Below, piece after piece: positions 43,985 through 53,864 of a stretch of DNA of 64,000 nucleotides (position 1 is its first letter; every line of letters starts with the position of its first letter). The notes below the pieces were generated by a model, which searched no databases, was not told the origin of the DNA, and saw only the letters and a list, made by a program, of their open reading frames with translations. The stretch spans positions 1 to 64,000 of the forward strand of contig NZ_FUYP01000009.1 in assembly GCF_900168005.1 (NCBI RefSeq), given 5' to 3'. This stretch comes from Sphingopyxis flava (GTDB taxonomy: Bacteria; Pseudomonadota; Alphaproteobacteria; Sphingomonadales; Sphingomonadaceae). The position numbers and the translations under genes were made by a program.

Positions 43985-45003
43985 TGAGCGACTATGCCAG
44001 CCCGCGCCCGATCGCGGTCACCATGGGTGACCCCGCCGGCGTGGGACCCGAAGTCACGGCGCGCGCCTGGCGCGCCCGCCGCGAGCATAAGCTGCCCCCG
44101 TTCGTTACAATCGGCGATGCTGCCGCGATCGAGGCCGTGTGGGACGGTCCGATCGCGCGTGTGGGCGGCATCGACGAAGCAGCGCGCATCTTTGCTGACG
44201 CGCTGCCGGTCTGGCACCTTGAGGACAGCGGCGCGCTGACGCCGGGCGTGCCCACGCCAGCGGGTGCAGCCTGCGCGCTTCACGCGCTTGAAACGGGCAT
44301 CGGCCTGACCCGCAACGGCGCCTGCGCAGCGCTCGTCACGGGACCGGTATCCAAACATGCCCTCCACGGCATCGGCTATACGCACCCCGGCCAGACCGAA
44401 TTCATTGCCGAACGCTGCGGCGTTACCGCGACCAACGCGGTGATGATGCTGGCGGGACCCGCGCTTCGGGTCGTACCGCTCACCGTGCACATTCCGCTCG
44501 AGCAGGTCCCCGAGAGACTGACAAGCGATCTGATCATCGCCAAGGCGCGCATCGTCGCACGCGGGTTGCACCGCGATTTTGGAATCGAGCGCCCACGCAT
44601 CGGTGTCGCGGGGCTCAATCCGCATGCCGGCGAGTGCGGGCAACTCGGCGACGAAGAATTGCGGATCATCGCACCTGCCGTCGCGCAGCTCGCTGAGGAA
44701 GGCCTGAGCGTCGAAGGCCCGCTTGCCGCCGACGCGCTGTTCGCACCCACGATCCGGACGCAATATGATGCGCTGCTTTGCGCCTATCACGACCAGGCGC
44801 TGGCCCCCTTCAAGGCGCTGCATTTCCACGACGGGGTTAATCTGACCCTCGGCCTGCCGATTGTCCGCACCTCTCCTGATCACGGGACCGCGTTCAACAT
44901 CGCGGGAACGGCTACGGCAGACCCCGGCCCGACGATCGCGGCGATTGCGATGGCGTCGCGGATGGCCGAAGCGCGCGAACGCAGCGGCGCGCCTGCCAAG
45001 TGA
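43984..45003 (+). CDS. pdxA: 4-hydroxythreonine-4-phosphate dehydrogenase
   Basis: Vitamin B6 (PLP) synthesis: it oxidises 4-phosphohydroxythreonine with NAD. The product is 339 aa with TMGDPAGVGPEV at the N-terminus, TGPVSKHAL, GHPGQTEF-like YTHPGQTEFIAERC, metal-binding GLNPHAGECGQLG, and AYHDQALAPFK. The surA-pdxA-rsmA order is widely conserved in proteobacteria. The stop overlaps the rsmA GTG (GTGA). Confidence 0.96.
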   Translation: MSDYASPRPIAVTMGDPAGVGPEVTARAWRARREHKLPPFVTIGDAAAIEAVWDGPIARVGGIDEAARIFADALPVWHLEDSGALTPGVPTPAGAACALHALETGIGLTRNGACAALVTGPVSKHALHGIGYTHPGQTEFIAERCGVTATNAVMMLAGPALRVVPLTVHIPLEQVPERLTSDLIIAKARIVARGLHRDFGIERPRIGVAGLNPHAGECGQLGDEELRIIAPAVAQLAEEGLSVEGPLAADALFAPTIRTQYDALLCAYHDQALAPFKALHFHDGVNLTLGLPIVRTSPDHGTAFNIAGTATADPGPTIAAIAMASRMAEARERSGAPAK

Positions 45004-45836
45004 CGGTAGCTCCGGCGCGCCCGCTCCCGCCGCTGCGCGAAGCGGTGCGCGCGCACGGCCTCTCCGCGAGCAAGGCGCTTGGGCAGAATTTCCTGTTCGA
45101 CGAGCAATTGCTCGATCGCATCGCGGCTCTTCCCGGCAATCTGGACGGGGAGCTCGTGTTCGAGGTCGGGCCCGGGCCCGGCGGACTGACCCGCGCGCTC
45201 CTCCGCGCGGGGGCCGAGGTGATCGCGGTCGAGCGCGATGATCGCTGCCTGCCGCTGCTGGGCGAGCTCAGCGACGCGTTCGAGGGCCGGCTGCGCGTGA
45301 TCGCGGGCGATGCGATGGCGCACGACCCCGAGGCGCTGGCGGGCCGGCCCTATCATATCGTTGCCAATCTTCCCTATAATGTGGGGACCGCGCTCTTCAC
45401 CCGCTGGCTTGAACCTCGGGCGTGGCCGCCGCAGTGGCGCTCGCTCACGCTGATGTTCCAGCAGGAGGTTGCCGAGCGAATTGTTGCCGCGGTGGGCACG
45501 TCCGCCTACGGGCGACTCAGCGTTCTTGCCCAGTGGCGCTCGTCGGCCCGCATCGCGATGAGGGTCCACCGCTCGGCTTTCACCCCACCCCCCAAGGTCA
45601 TGTCGGCGATCGTCCATGTCGTGCCCGCCGAGCAGCCGCCGAGCGTGGACCCCGCGCTCCTGTCGCGCCTCACCGAAAAGGGCTTCGGTCAGCGCCGCAA
45701 GATGCTGCGACAGAGCCTCAAGGGCGTGCCAGGCGCGGTCGAGGCCTTGGAGACGATCGGCATCGATCCGACACGGCGCGCCGAGACGGTGAGCGTCGCC
45801 GAGTGGGTTGCGCTCGCACGGACGCTCGGGAGTTGA
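45000..45836 (+). CDS. rsmA: 16S rRNA (adenine1518/1519-N6) dimethyltransferase
   Basis: A 278-aa KsgA methyltransferase that dimethylates two adenines near the 3' end of 16S rRNA. It has KALGQNFLFD, the SAM motif VFEVGPGPGGLTRALL, the catalytic NLPYNVGT, and VHRSAFTPPPKVMSAIV. The start is a GTG within the pdxA stop. The stop lies inside a strong hairpin. Confidence 0.96.
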   Translation: MTVAPARPLPPLREAVRAHGLSASKALGQNFLFDEQLLDRIAALPGNLDGELVFEVGPGPGGLTRALLRAGAEVIAVERDDRCLPLLGELSDAFEGRLRVIAGDAMAHDPEALAGRPYHIVANLPYNVGTALFTRWLEPRAWPPQWRSLTLMFQQEVAERIVAAVGTSAYGRLSVLAQWRSSARIAMRVHRSAFTPPPKVMSAIVHVVPAEQPPSVDPALLSRLTEKGFGQRRKMLRQSLKGVPGAVEALETIGIDPTRRAETVSVAEWVALARTLGS

Positions 45837-45847
45837 CCGAGCGTCCG
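45819..45847. terminator. Bidirectional hairpin between convergent rsmA and pccA
   Basis: CGGACGCTCGG (45819-45829) pairs perfectly with CCGAGCGTCCG (45837-45847) around a 7-base loop that holds the rsmA stop codon. The 24-base gap between two convergent genes makes a shared terminator likely, although T-runs are short on both sides. Confidence 0.55.
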
Positions 45848-45860
45848 CTATTCCTCGGGG

Positions 45861-47882
45861 CTACTCCATTTCCAGGATGACGGCGTCCACCGCGAGGCTG
45901 TCGCCCTGCTCCGCATTGACGCTCTTCACCGTGCCCGCCTTCTCTGCGCGAAGGATATTCTCCATCTTCATTGCCTCGACCGTCGCGAGCGGCTGACCCG
46001 CCTCAACGGCGTCGCCCTCGCCCACGTGCAGCGCGACGAGCAAGCCGGGCATCGGGCAGATGAGGAACTTCGAAAGGTCAGGGGGGATCTTCTCGATCAT
46101 GTGCGAGGCAAGCGGCGCGACATGCCAGGGAAGCACGCGCACATCGTGAATGTGCCCGCGCGTGGTCATGCGCCAGCCGCTGCGCGTCCTGGCGACCTTC
46201 ACCGCGAGTTCGTTCGCGTCGATCTCGGCCACGACAAGCCTATCGCCTGGCGTATATTCAAGAGCGATATCAATCTTGTCACCATCGACCTTGATGTGCT
46301 TTCGGCCGATCTTGACCTTGTGGCTCGCGCCCGCAATCGTCACATGCCACTTCGCAGGCGGATCGAGCCGCTCACCGAGCTGACCGTCGGTCCGCCGCGC
46401 CCGGTCGGCCTCGGCACTTGCCATGAAACCCGCAATCGCCGCGAGCGCGCGCGTCACCCTCTCGTCGGTCGGCGCACCGGTGAACCCCTCGGGATATTCC
46501 TCGGCGATAAAGCCCGTCGTCAGCTCGCCCGAGCGGAAGCGCGGATGCTGCATGATGGCCGATACGAAATCGATATTGTGGCCGAGCCCTTCAAGTTCGA
46601 AGCGGTCGAGCGCTGCGACCTGGAGGTCCGCCGCCTCGTCGCGCGTCTTGCCCCAGGTGATCAGCTTGGCGATCATCGGGTCATAGAATATCGATACCTC
46701 GCCGCCGTCGTAGACGCCGTCGTCGACGCGCACGCCATCGATCCCGCGGCGGCCGTTCGCGGTGCCATCGTCGCTCCAGCCCGGAACGGGCGGACGATAG
46801 CGTGTAAGCCGTCCCGTCGATGGCAGGAAACCGCGATAGGGGTCTTCGGCATAGACACGGTTCTCGATCGACCAGCCGTCAATCTTGATGTCATCCTGCG
46901 TCATGGCGAGCTTCTCGCCCGCGGCAACGCGGATCATCTGCTCGACAAGGTCGATGCCGGTGATCGCTTCGGTCACCGGATGTTCGACCTGCAGGCGCGT
47001 GTTCATTTCGAGGAAGTAGAAGCTCTCACCCGTGGGGTCCGCGCCCGACACGATGAGTTCAACGGTGCCTGCGCTGTAATAGCCGACCGCCCTTGCAAGC
47101 GCCACGCACTGCTCGCCCATGGCTTTGCGCATTTTTTCGGTAACGAAGGGCGACGGCGCCTCTTCGACGACCTTCTGATGCCGGCGCTGGATCGAGCATT
47201 CGCGCTCGTTGAGGTAAAGGATGTTACCGTGCTGGTCGCCGAGGATCTGGATCTCGATGTGACGCGGATTCAGAATAAACTTCTCGATGAAGACCCGGTC
47301 ATCGCCAAAGCTGTTGAGCCCCTCGCGCTTGACGCTCTCGAAGCCCTCGCGGACGTCCTTCTCGTCATAGGCAAGGCGCATGCCCTTGCCGCCACCGCCC
47401 GCCGACGCCTTCATCATCACCGGATAGCCGATCTCGTTCGAAATCTCGACGGCATGCTCGGTATCACGGATCTCGCCGACGAAGCCGGGGACGACATTGA
47501 CGCCGGCTTCTTTCGCAAGCTTCTTCGATTCGATCTTGTCGCCCATGGCCGCAATCGCGTTCACCGGCGGGCCAATGAAGGCGATATTTTCCTTCGCAAG
47601 CGCCTCGGCGAAGCTTGTCCGCTCGGACAGGAAGCCATAGCCTGGATGGACGGCTTCGGCCCCTGTCGCCTTGCACGCTTCGATGATCTTGTCCGCGATC
47701 AGATAGGATTCGGACGCGGGCGAGGGTCCGATATGCACCGCCTCGTCCGCCATGCGCACGAAGGGTGCACGCGCATCGGCATCCGAATAGACCGCAACGG
47801 TTTGAATGCCCATGCGGCGCGCGGTCTTGATGACACGGCAGGCGATTTCGCCGCGATTGGCGATCAGTATTTTCTTGAACAT
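45861..47882 (-). CDS. pccA: Propionyl-CoA (acyl-CoA) carboxylase alpha subunit, biotin-carrying
   Basis: 673 aa. The biotin carboxylase domain covers residues 1 to about 450 (MFKKILIANRGEIACRVIKTA, ASAGGGGKGMRLAYDEKD for ATP, EMNTRLQVEHPVTE). A linking BT-type region follows, then a biotinyl domain with the biotin-accepting Lys at about 639 in VEAMKMENIL. It carboxylates biotin for transfer by PccB to propionyl-CoA. The start is the standard MFKKILIANRG. It is the last gene of the operon, 5 bases after the LprI-like gene, with biotin synthase one gene further up. Confidence 0.94.
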   Translation of the reverse strand: MFKKILIANRGEIACRVIKTARRMGIQTVAVYSDADARAPFVRMADEAVHIGPSPASESYLIADKIIEACKATGAEAVHPGYGFLSERTSFAEALAKENIAFIGPPVNAIAAMGDKIESKKLAKEAGVNVVPGFVGEIRDTEHAVEISNEIGYPVMMKASAGGGGKGMRLAYDEKDVREGFESVKREGLNSFGDDRVFIEKFILNPRHIEIQILGDQHGNILYLNERECSIQRRHQKVVEEAPSPFVTEKMRKAMGEQCVALARAVGYYSAGTVELIVSGADPTGESFYFLEMNTRLQVEHPVTEAITGIDLVEQMIRVAAGEKLAMTQDDIKIDGWSIENRVYAEDPYRGFLPSTGRLTRYRPPVPGWSDDGTANGRRGIDGVRVDDGVYDGGEVSIFYDPMIAKLITWGKTRDEAADLQVAALDRFELEGLGHNIDFVSAIMQHPRFRSGELTTGFIAEEYPEGFTGAPTDERVTRALAAIAGFMASAEADRARRTDGQLGERLDPPAKWHVTIAGASHKVKIGRKHIKVDGDKIDIALEYTPGDRLVVAEIDANELAVKVARTRSGWRMTTRGHIHDVRVLPWHVAPLASHMIEKIPPDLSKFLICPMPGLLVALHVGEGDAVEAGQPLATVEAMKMENILRAEKAGTVKSVNAEQGDSLAVDAVILEME

Positions 47883-47887
47883 GGACC

Positions 47888-48280
47888 TCAATATTCCTCG
47901 ATCAGGGCTTTGAGCTGTTGGGTTCGGGCGTCGGTGAGCTCGGCCTGGCAGCCGCCGACCACCATCGGTTCGGCCGACCCGCCGCGCATCGAATAGCCCG
48001 CGCTCGTGCAATGCTTGTCACGATAATCGAGCCACGCGCGCTGCGCGGCGAGCAATGTGTCGAAATAGCCGGGGCGATCGTCCTGCGCGGGATCGAACTT
48101 GGCATCGAGACCTTTCATCCGCGCCGCGGTGATCTTCCACTGGGCGTTCATCGCCGCATCGGCGCGCTCATAATCCTTGTAGGCACAGGCATTGAGCTCG
48201 AACTGCGTCCCGGCATTGTCGCAGTCGATCGCGGGCTCCTGCACCGCCGGGGCGAGGGCCAACAGGGTCGAAAGGATCAC
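47888..48280 (-). CDS. Small secreted LprI/DUF1311-like protein
   Basis: 130 aa. A short hydrophobic signal ([16 protein letters not shown]) precedes a mature part with Cys residues at [28 protein letters not shown], and then [11 protein letters not shown] and GGCQAEL. The C-x-N-A...E-x-N-x-C-x3-Y/E layout is that of DUF1311/LprI proteins, some of which inhibit lysozyme. The GTG start overlaps the bioB stop (GTGA). Its presence inside a carboxylase operon is unexpected, and its role there is unknown. Confidence 0.75.
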   Translation of the reverse strand: MILSTLLALAPAVQEPAIDCDNAGTQFELNACAYKDYERADAAMNAQWKITAARMKGLDAKFDPAQDDRPGYFDTLLAAQRAWLDYRDKHCTSAGYSMRGGSAEPMVVGGCQAELTDARTQQLKALIEEY

Positions 48281-49302
48281 TCGGCCGCCTCCATCCGCAT
48301 CGGCTCATCGGCCTCCATCGGCACGATCCCGAGCTTTGCGAAGAGCGCCGCATCGGCGCTGTCGCCGCGGTTGCCCGTGGTGAGCAGCTTGTCGCCAGTA
48401 AAGATGCTGTTCGCTCCTGCCATGAAGCAGAGCGCCTGCGTCGCCTCCGACATGCTCTCGCGCCCGGCCGACAGGCGAACCATCGACCTGGGCATGGTAA
48501 TGCGCGCGACCGCGACGGTGCGGACAAACTCAATGTCGTCAATCTCGGCGAGCGGCGTATCGGCCAGCATGTCCCCCAGTACCGTGCCTTTCACGGGCAC
48601 GAGCGCGTTTACCGGCACGCTTTCGGGGTGGCGCGGCAAGGTCGCCAGCGCGTGGATGAAACCCACGCGGTCCGCCCTGCTCTCCCCCATCCCGACAATA
48701 CCGCCCGAGCAGACATTGATTCCTGCCGCACGGACCTCTTCGAGCGTATCGAGCCGGTCCTGAAAGGTCCGCGTCGTGATGATGTTGCTGTAGTTTTCAG
48801 GGCTCGTGTCGACATTGTGATTGTAATAATCAAGACCCGCCATGCCAAGCGTCTGCGCCTGCTCCTTCGTGAGCATCCCGAGCGTCATGCAGGTTTCCAT
48901 ACCCATCGCACGCACGCCTTCGATCATTTCGACGATCGCGGGCATGTCGCGGTCCTTGGGGTTGCGCCACGCGGCCCCCATGCAGAAGCGCTGCGAACCT
49001 GCATCCTTCGCCTCGGCAGCCGCCTGCAGAACCTGGCGCACGTCCATCAGCTTGGTGGCCTTCAGCCCCGTTTCGGCGTGCGCCGACTGCGAGCAATAGC
49101 CGCAATCCTCTGCGCAGCCGCCCGTCTTGATCGAAAGCAGGGTGCAAAGCTGCACCTGCCCGCGCGCATGGTGCCGGCGGTGCACGCTTTGCGCCTCCCA
49201 CATCAGCTCATCGAAGGGCAGATCGAAAAGTTCGGCGATTTCCTCGCGCGTCCAGTCAGTCCGCGGCAGATCGTCCGTTTGGCCGGTTCGGGAAAGGTTC
49301 AT
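48277..49302 (-). CDS. bioB: Biotin synthase
   Basis: A 341-aa radical-SAM enzyme that inserts sulfur into dethiobiotin. The cluster cysteines are 63, 67 and 70 in [15 protein letters not shown], with further conserved [13 protein letters not shown] and [11 protein letters not shown]. It is found alone, without bioF/A/D. Its place between the PCC/methylmalonyl genes suggests supply of biotin to PccA. Fifteen bases separate it from the upstream gene. Confidence 0.96.
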   Translation of the reverse strand: MNLSRTGQTDDLPRTDWTREEIAELFDLPFDELMWEAQSVHRRHHARGQVQLCTLLSIKTGGCAEDCGYCSQSAHAETGLKATKLMDVRQVLQAAAEAKDAGSQRFCMGAAWRNPKDRDMPAIVEMIEGVRAMGMETCMTLGMLTKEQAQTLGMAGLDYYNHNVDTSPENYSNIITTRTFQDRLDTLEEVRAAGINVCSGGIVGMGESRADRVGFIHALATLPRHPESVPVNALVPVKGTVLGDMLADTPLAEIDDIEFVRTVAVARITMPRSMVRLSAGRESMSEATQALCFMAGANSIFTGDKLLTTGNRGDSADAALFAKLGIVPMEADEPMRMEAAE

Positions 49303-49317
49303 GGATTTCGACCCTTT

Positions 49318-49767
49318 TCAAGAGGCGCAATAGCGCGCGAGCGCAGCGCGATAGAATTTGAACGGCGGAGTCTCGCCAGCGAGCGCCACATAGCCGCCAT
49401 CGGCCCAGGCGCGGCGATCGGCATAGGGAACCCTCACCTCGCGCAGGTCGGCGGCGGCACCATAGTCGCCGCTGCCGTAGAGGGCGATGTCGATGTCGGC
49501 TTCCGCTTCCTCGCAGTTCAGGCGGATGATGCCCTTGTTCACGAACTTGTCGCTCGTCTCGAAATAGACGTCGCGCCACGCCCCTTGCGCGCTTTCAAGG
49601 CGCGCAAACCAATCGGTGAAATAGACGTCCCCGATCGGCTGGCGATGAAGAAGCTCGACCGAAACGCCCGGGCGAAACGCGCTTTCGCGGCCTTTCTCGT
49701 GCGCTGCACTCGCAGGATGGGAAGCGGCCAGCGCGGCAAGAGAAAGACTGCCGAAAACGCGGATCAT
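49318..49767 (-). CDS. Secreted protein of unknown function
   Basis: 149 aa. A signal peptide ([20 protein letters not shown], cut after ASAAH) precedes a mature domain with two Cys (NCEEAEAD and a final RYCAS). No family is recognised. The start overlaps the metY stop by 4 bases (ATGA), so it is translated with the operon although it looks unrelated to propionate metabolism. Confidence 0.7.
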   Translation of the reverse strand: MIRVFGSLSLAALAASHPASAAHEKGRESAFRPGVSVELLHRQPIGDVYFTDWFARLESAQGAWRDVYFETSDKFVNKGIIRLNCEEAEADIDIALYGSGDYGAAADLREVRVPYADRRAWADGGYVALAGETPPFKFYRAALARYCAS

Positions 49768-51044
49768 GCGAGGGCCCCGAGCGCCTGGGAGAGATCGGCG
49801 ATGATGTCGTCGATATGTTCGATCCCCACCGAGACGCGCACGACCTCGGGCCCCGCGCCCGACTGCACCAGTTCTTCGGCCGACAATTGGCTGTGCGTTG
49901 TCGAAGCGGGGTGGATGATCAGCGATCGCGTGTCGCCAAGGTTCGCCAGATGGCTGAACAGCTTGACCGACGAGACGAGTTTGACGCCGGCATCATAGCC
50001 GCCCTTGAGACCGAAGGTGAAGACAGCGCCGCCCCTGCCGCCCAGATATTTGTTCGCCAGCTCGTGGTACGGGCTGTCGCCGAGCCCTGCATAGGAGACC
50101 CAGCTCACCGCCGGATGCGCCTCAAGCCATTTGGCGAGCGCGAGCGCGTTGCTGCAGTGCCGCTCCATGCGGAGCGCGAGCGTCTCCATGCCAGTGAGCG
50201 CGAGAAAGGCGTTCATAGGCGCGAGCGCCGGGCCAAGATCCCGAAGCCCGAGCGTGCGCGCGGCAAGGATGAACGCCAGATTGCCGAATGCCTCGGTGAA
50301 CCGGAGGCCGTGATAGGAGGCGTTGGGCTCACTGAGCGCCGGATATTTCCCGTCCTTTGCCCAGTCGAACGACCCCGCATCGACGATCACGCCGCCGATC
50401 GCATTGCCATGGCCGTTCAGAAACTTGGTGGTGGAATGAACGACGATGTCGGCGCCATAATCGATCGGACGGCACAAGACCGGGGTCGCCATCGTATTGT
50501 CGACGATCAACGGCACGCCGGCATCATGCGCGACCTTGGCGATCGCCTCGATATCCTGCACGACGCCCCCGGGGTTTGCGAGGCTCTCGATGAACACGGC
50601 GCGCGTGTTCTCGTTGATCGCGGCGGCCACTTGTCCTGCATCGTCGGCGTCAACAAACTGCGTCGTCCACGCCATTTTTCGAAAGCTCTGACCGAGCTGA
50701 TTCTGCGAGCCCCCATAGAGCTTGCGCGCCGCGACGATTTCGCAGCCTGGCTCCATCAGCGTATGGAACGCCAGGAACTGCGCTGCGTGACCCGATGCGA
50801 CGGCGAGCGCCGCTGGCCCGCCTTCGAGCGCTGCGATCTTGCCCTCGAGCGCCCCGTTGGTCGGGTTCATGATCCGTGAGTAGATGTTCCCGAATTCTTC
50901 GAGGTTGAAAAGGCGCGCGGCATGCTCGGGACTGTCAAAGACATAGGAGGATGTCTGATAGATCGGCGTGATCCGCGCCTTGGTCGTCGGATCGGCTTGG
51001 GTCCCGGCGTGAACGGTCAACGTTTCGGGCTTGTGTCCGGTCAT
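49764..51044 (-). CDS. metY: O-acetylhomoserine sulfhydrylase-type PLP enzyme
   Basis: A 426-aa member of the Cys/Met metabolism PLP family. It has [43 protein letters not shown], the PLP-lysine site [18 protein letters not shown], and the C-terminal [19 protein letters not shown]. The extended length and the [12 protein letters not shown] block favour MetY (homocysteine from O-acetylhomoserine and sulfide) over cystathionine gamma-synthase. It is coupled to the mutase gene by a 4-base overlap. Confidence 0.88.
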   Translation of the reverse strand: MTGHKPETLTVHAGTQADPTTKARITPIYQTSSYVFDSPEHAARLFNLEEFGNIYSRIMNPTNGALEGKIAALEGGPAALAVASGHAAQFLAFHTLMEPGCEIVAARKLYGGSQNQLGQSFRKMAWTTQFVDADDAGQVAAAINENTRAVFIESLANPGGVVQDIEAIAKVAHDAGVPLIVDNTMATPVLCRPIDYGADIVVHSTTKFLNGHGNAIGGVIVDAGSFDWAKDGKYPALSEPNASYHGLRFTEAFGNLAFILAARTLGLRDLGPALAPMNAFLALTGMETLALRMERHCSNALALAKWLEAHPAVSWVSYAGLGDSPYHELANKYLGGRGGAVFTFGLKGGYDAGVKLVSSVKLFSHLANLGDTRSLIIHPASTTHSQLSAEELVQSGAGPEVVRVSVGIEHIDDIIADLSQALGALA

Positions 51045-53188
51045 GCGGCATCCTCCAGCGGCGGCATATTATGGCCGAGCAGGCGCAGCACGTCAGCAGC
51101 GCATTCGACCACATTTGATCCAGGACCATATATCCCCTGTACGCCGGCGTCGCGAAGATAGTCGTAATCCTGCGGCGGAATGACGCCGCCGGCGATCACC
51201 TTGATATCAGCGCGCCCCGCCTCTTTCAGCCCCTTGATGAGCTCGGGGATCAGCGTCTTGTGTCCTGCGGCAAGGCTCGAGGCGCCGACCGCATCGACCC
51301 CGCTCTCGAGCGCGAGCACCACCGTTTCCTCGGGCGTTTGAAAGAGCGGGCCCGAAATCACGTCGAATCCCATGTCACCAAAGGCAGACGCGATGACATT
51401 GGCGCCGCGGTCGTGCCCATCCTGCCCCATCTTGGCAATCAAGAGCTTGGGCGCGCGGCCCAGCCGGCGCTCGACCGCTTTCACCCCGTCGACGACCTGC
51501 TTCCAGCGGCTGTCTTCCTTATATGGCGCGGAATAGACGCCCTTTACCGGCGTCGGCACCGTCGCGTAGCGATCGAAAGCCTCTTCCATTGCCGAGGAAA
51601 TCTCGCCGAGCGTCGCGCGCGCGCGCGCTGCCTCGACCGCGTGCGCCAGCAAGTTGGTCTCGATCGATTGCGGCGCAGCCGCCGCTTTTCGAAGCGCATC
51701 GAGCGCCGCCTGGCACGCTGCCTCGTCGCGGCTCGCCTTGACCTGGTTGATCCGCGCCACCTGCGCCTCACGGACCTTCGTGTTGTCGACCTCCAGCGTT
51801 TCGAGCAGATCCTCGTCTTTCAGCCGATATTTGTTGACGCCGACGATCACATCGTCGCCGCGATCGACGCGCGCCTGGCGCGCGGCGGCCGCTTCCTCGA
51901 TCATCGCCTTGGGCCAGCCCGCCGCAACCGCCTTTGCCATGCCGCCCTCGGCCTCGACCCGGTCGATGATCGCCTGCGCTGCATCGACCAGTTCCTGCGT
52001 CAGCGCCTCGACATAATAGGATCCACCCAGCGGATCGACGACATTGCACATGCCGGTCTCCTCCTGGATGATGATCTGCGTGTTGCGCGCGATGCGCGCC
52101 GAGAAATCGGTGGGAAGCGCGATGGCCTCGTCGAGCGCGTTGGTGTGAAGGCTCTGCGTCCCGCCGAGCATCGCTGCCATGGCCTCGATCGTCGTGCGCA
52201 CGACATTGTTGTAGGGATCCTGCTCGGTCAGCGACACGCCGCTGGTCTGGCAATGGGTGCGCAGCATCTTCGAGCGTTCAGACTGCGCGCCGAGCTTGGT
52301 CATCGCGCGGTGCCACAGAACCCGCGCTGCCCGCAGCTTTGCTGCCTCCATGAAGAAATTCATGCCGATCGCGAAAAAGAAGGACAGTCGGCCCGCAAAC
52401 TTGTCGATGTCGAGGCCGCTTGCGACCCCATATTTTACATATTCGATACCGTCGGCAATGGTGAAGGCGAGCTCCTGCACCTGCGTCGCGCCGGCCTCCT
52501 GCATATGGTAGCCGGAAATCGAGATGCTGTTGAACTTCGGCATCTCGCGGCTGGTGTAACCGAAGATGTCCGAAATGATCCGCATCGAGGGTTCGGGGGG
52601 ATAGATGTAGGTGTTGCGGACCATGAACTCCTTCAGAATATCGTTCTGAATGGTCCCGTCGAGCAGCTTGCGCTCGACCCCCTGCTCCTCGCCTGCGACG
52701 ATGAAGAAGGCGAGAACCGGGATCACCGCGCCGTTCATCGTCATGCTGACGGACATCTGGTCGAGCGGAATGCCGTCGAAGAGGATCTTCATGTCCTCGA
52801 CCGTGTCGATCGCGACGCCCGCCTTGCCGACATCACCGACGACGCGCGGATGGTCGCTGTCGTAACCGCGATGGGTCGCAAGGTCGAAAGCGACGCTCAG
52901 CCCCTTCTGCCCCGCCGCAAGGTTCCGGCGATAGAAGGCATTCGATTCCTCCGCGGTCGAAAAGCCGGCATATTGCCGGATCGTCCACGGCCGCCCCGTA
53001 TACATCGACGCGCGCACGCCGCGGGTGAACGGCGCAAAACCCGGAAGCCCGGGGTCGGTCTTCACATCTTCGGCGGTATAGAGCGGCTTGACCGCAATCC
53101 CCTCCGGGGTATGCCAGGTGAGGTCCTTGCCCTTCACTTCCTTGGCGGCAGCTTCGGCCCATTGGTCGAGTGTGGGTTTGTCGGTCAT
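51041..53188 (-). CDS. mcm: Methylmalonyl-CoA mutase (adenosylcobalamin-dependent)
   Basis: The 715-aa enzyme isomerises methylmalonyl-CoA to succinyl-CoA. A long TIM-barrel substrate domain ([38 protein letters not shown]) is followed by a C-terminal B12 domain with the DxHxxG signature [13 protein letters not shown] and [10 protein letters not shown]. It is a single-chain mutase, not the alpha/beta form. The start [10 protein letters not shown] is chosen; MRNMTDK three codons earlier is possible. It is the third gene of the operon; downstream metY overlaps by 4. Confidence 0.96.
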   Translation of the reverse strand: MTDKPTLDQWAEAAAKEVKGKDLTWHTPEGIAVKPLYTAEDVKTDPGLPGFAPFTRGVRASMYTGRPWTIRQYAGFSTAEESNAFYRRNLAAGQKGLSVAFDLATHRGYDSDHPRVVGDVGKAGVAIDTVEDMKILFDGIPLDQMSVSMTMNGAVIPVLAFFIVAGEEQGVERKLLDGTIQNDILKEFMVRNTYIYPPEPSMRIISDIFGYTSREMPKFNSISISGYHMQEAGATQVQELAFTIADGIEYVKYGVASGLDIDKFAGRLSFFFAIGMNFFMEAAKLRAARVLWHRAMTKLGAQSERSKMLRTHCQTSGVSLTEQDPYNNVVRTTIEAMAAMLGGTQSLHTNALDEAIALPTDFSARIARNTQIIIQEETGMCNVVDPLGGSYYVEALTQELVDAAQAIIDRVEAEGGMAKAVAAGWPKAMIEEAAAARQARVDRGDDVIVGVNKYRLKDEDLLETLEVDNTKVREAQVARINQVKASRDEAACQAALDALRKAAAAPQSIETNLLAHAVEAARARATLGEISSAMEEAFDRYATVPTPVKGVYSAPYKEDSRWKQVVDGVKAVERRLGRAPKLLIAKMGQDGHDRGANVIASAFGDMGFDVISGPLFQTPEETVVLALESGVDAVGASSLAAGHKTLIPELIKGLKEAGRADIKVIAGGVIPPQDYDYLRDAGVQGIYGPGSNVVECAADVLRLLGHNMPPLEDAA

Positions 53189-53300
53189 ATTGCGCATCTC
53201 TACTCTTTTTTCGTCGTCGGCGGACTTGATCCTGCACGTCGCTTTCCCTCGAGGCATAGCGGTGGCCCCGACTGAGGCCCGGGTGACGATGACAGGAAGA

Positions 53301-53741
53301 TCAATGATCGCCCTTCGGCGTCTCCATAATCTCGGTCAGCACCCCGCCCATGTCGCGCGGGTGGACAAAGAAAATCAGCGTCCCGTGCGCCCCGATCCGG
53401 GGCTCGCCAAGCACGCGCTTGCCGAGCCGCTCAAACCATGATTTCGCGGCATGAATGTCCGGGACTTCGTAGCACATATGATGCTGCCCGCCCGCGGGGT
53501 TCTTTTCAAGAAAGCCGGCAATCGAGGTGTTTCCCGGCAGCGGTTCGATCAGTTCGATCTGCGTACCGCTCAGCGCCCCATCGGCGCTCGGTGTATCGAC
53601 GAAGCACACCTTCACCCCCTGGTCGGGGAGGTCGAAGGGCTCATGGATCTTCGTCGCACCCATCACGTCGCGGTAGAAGACTATGCTGTCGGCGATGGAC
53701 GGCGTTGCAACGCCGATATGATTGAGGCGGCCTAGTTTCAT
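53301..53741 (-). CDS. mce: Methylmalonyl-CoA epimerase
   Basis: A 146-aa glyoxalase/VOC-fold protein that interconverts (S)- and (R)-methylmalonyl-CoA. The metal residues are seen in [26 protein letters not shown] and [14 protein letters not shown]. Its position between pccB and the mutase matches the pathway order. It is separated from the mutase by 112 bases. Confidence 0.94.
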   Translation of the reverse strand: MKLGRLNHIGVATPSIADSIVFYRDVMGATKIHEPFDLPDQGVKVCFVDTPSADGALSGTQIELIEPLPGNTSIAGFLEKNPAGGQHHMCYEVPDIHAAKSWFERLGKRVLGEPRIGAHGTLIFFVHPRDMGGVLTEIMETPKGDH

Positions 53742-53765
53742 GTCTCAAAATCCCATTGATGCTGC

Positions 53766-53813
53766 GTGTCGGCCGCCATCGTCACAATGCTGGGCCGGCG
53801 GCCCGGCCGACAC
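53766..53813. repeat. Nested palindromes between pccB and mce
   Basis: GTGTCGGCC (53766-53774) pairs perfectly with GGCCGACAC (53805-53813). Inside lies GGGCCG-G-CGGCCC (53792-53804). A stable hairpin inside the operon could attenuate transcription or set mRNA ends, giving different levels of pccB and the downstream genes. Confidence 0.6.
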
Positions 53814-53864
53814 GGTGAAGATTCCATTGGCGAAGCCCGAAAGCTTCGCGCGGACGCCGAGCGC

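Noticed and set aside
46026..47996. 656-codon open frame on the plus strand opposite pccA
   Set aside because: It is an antisense shadow: high GC keeps stops rare in the complementary frame, and the translation is a low-complexity Arg/His/Asp mix. The minus-strand gene has all carboxylase motifs.
51260..53275. 671-codon plus-strand frame opposite methylmalonyl-CoA mutase
   Set aside because: Antisense frame of a well-identified gene with no domain and no ribosome site.
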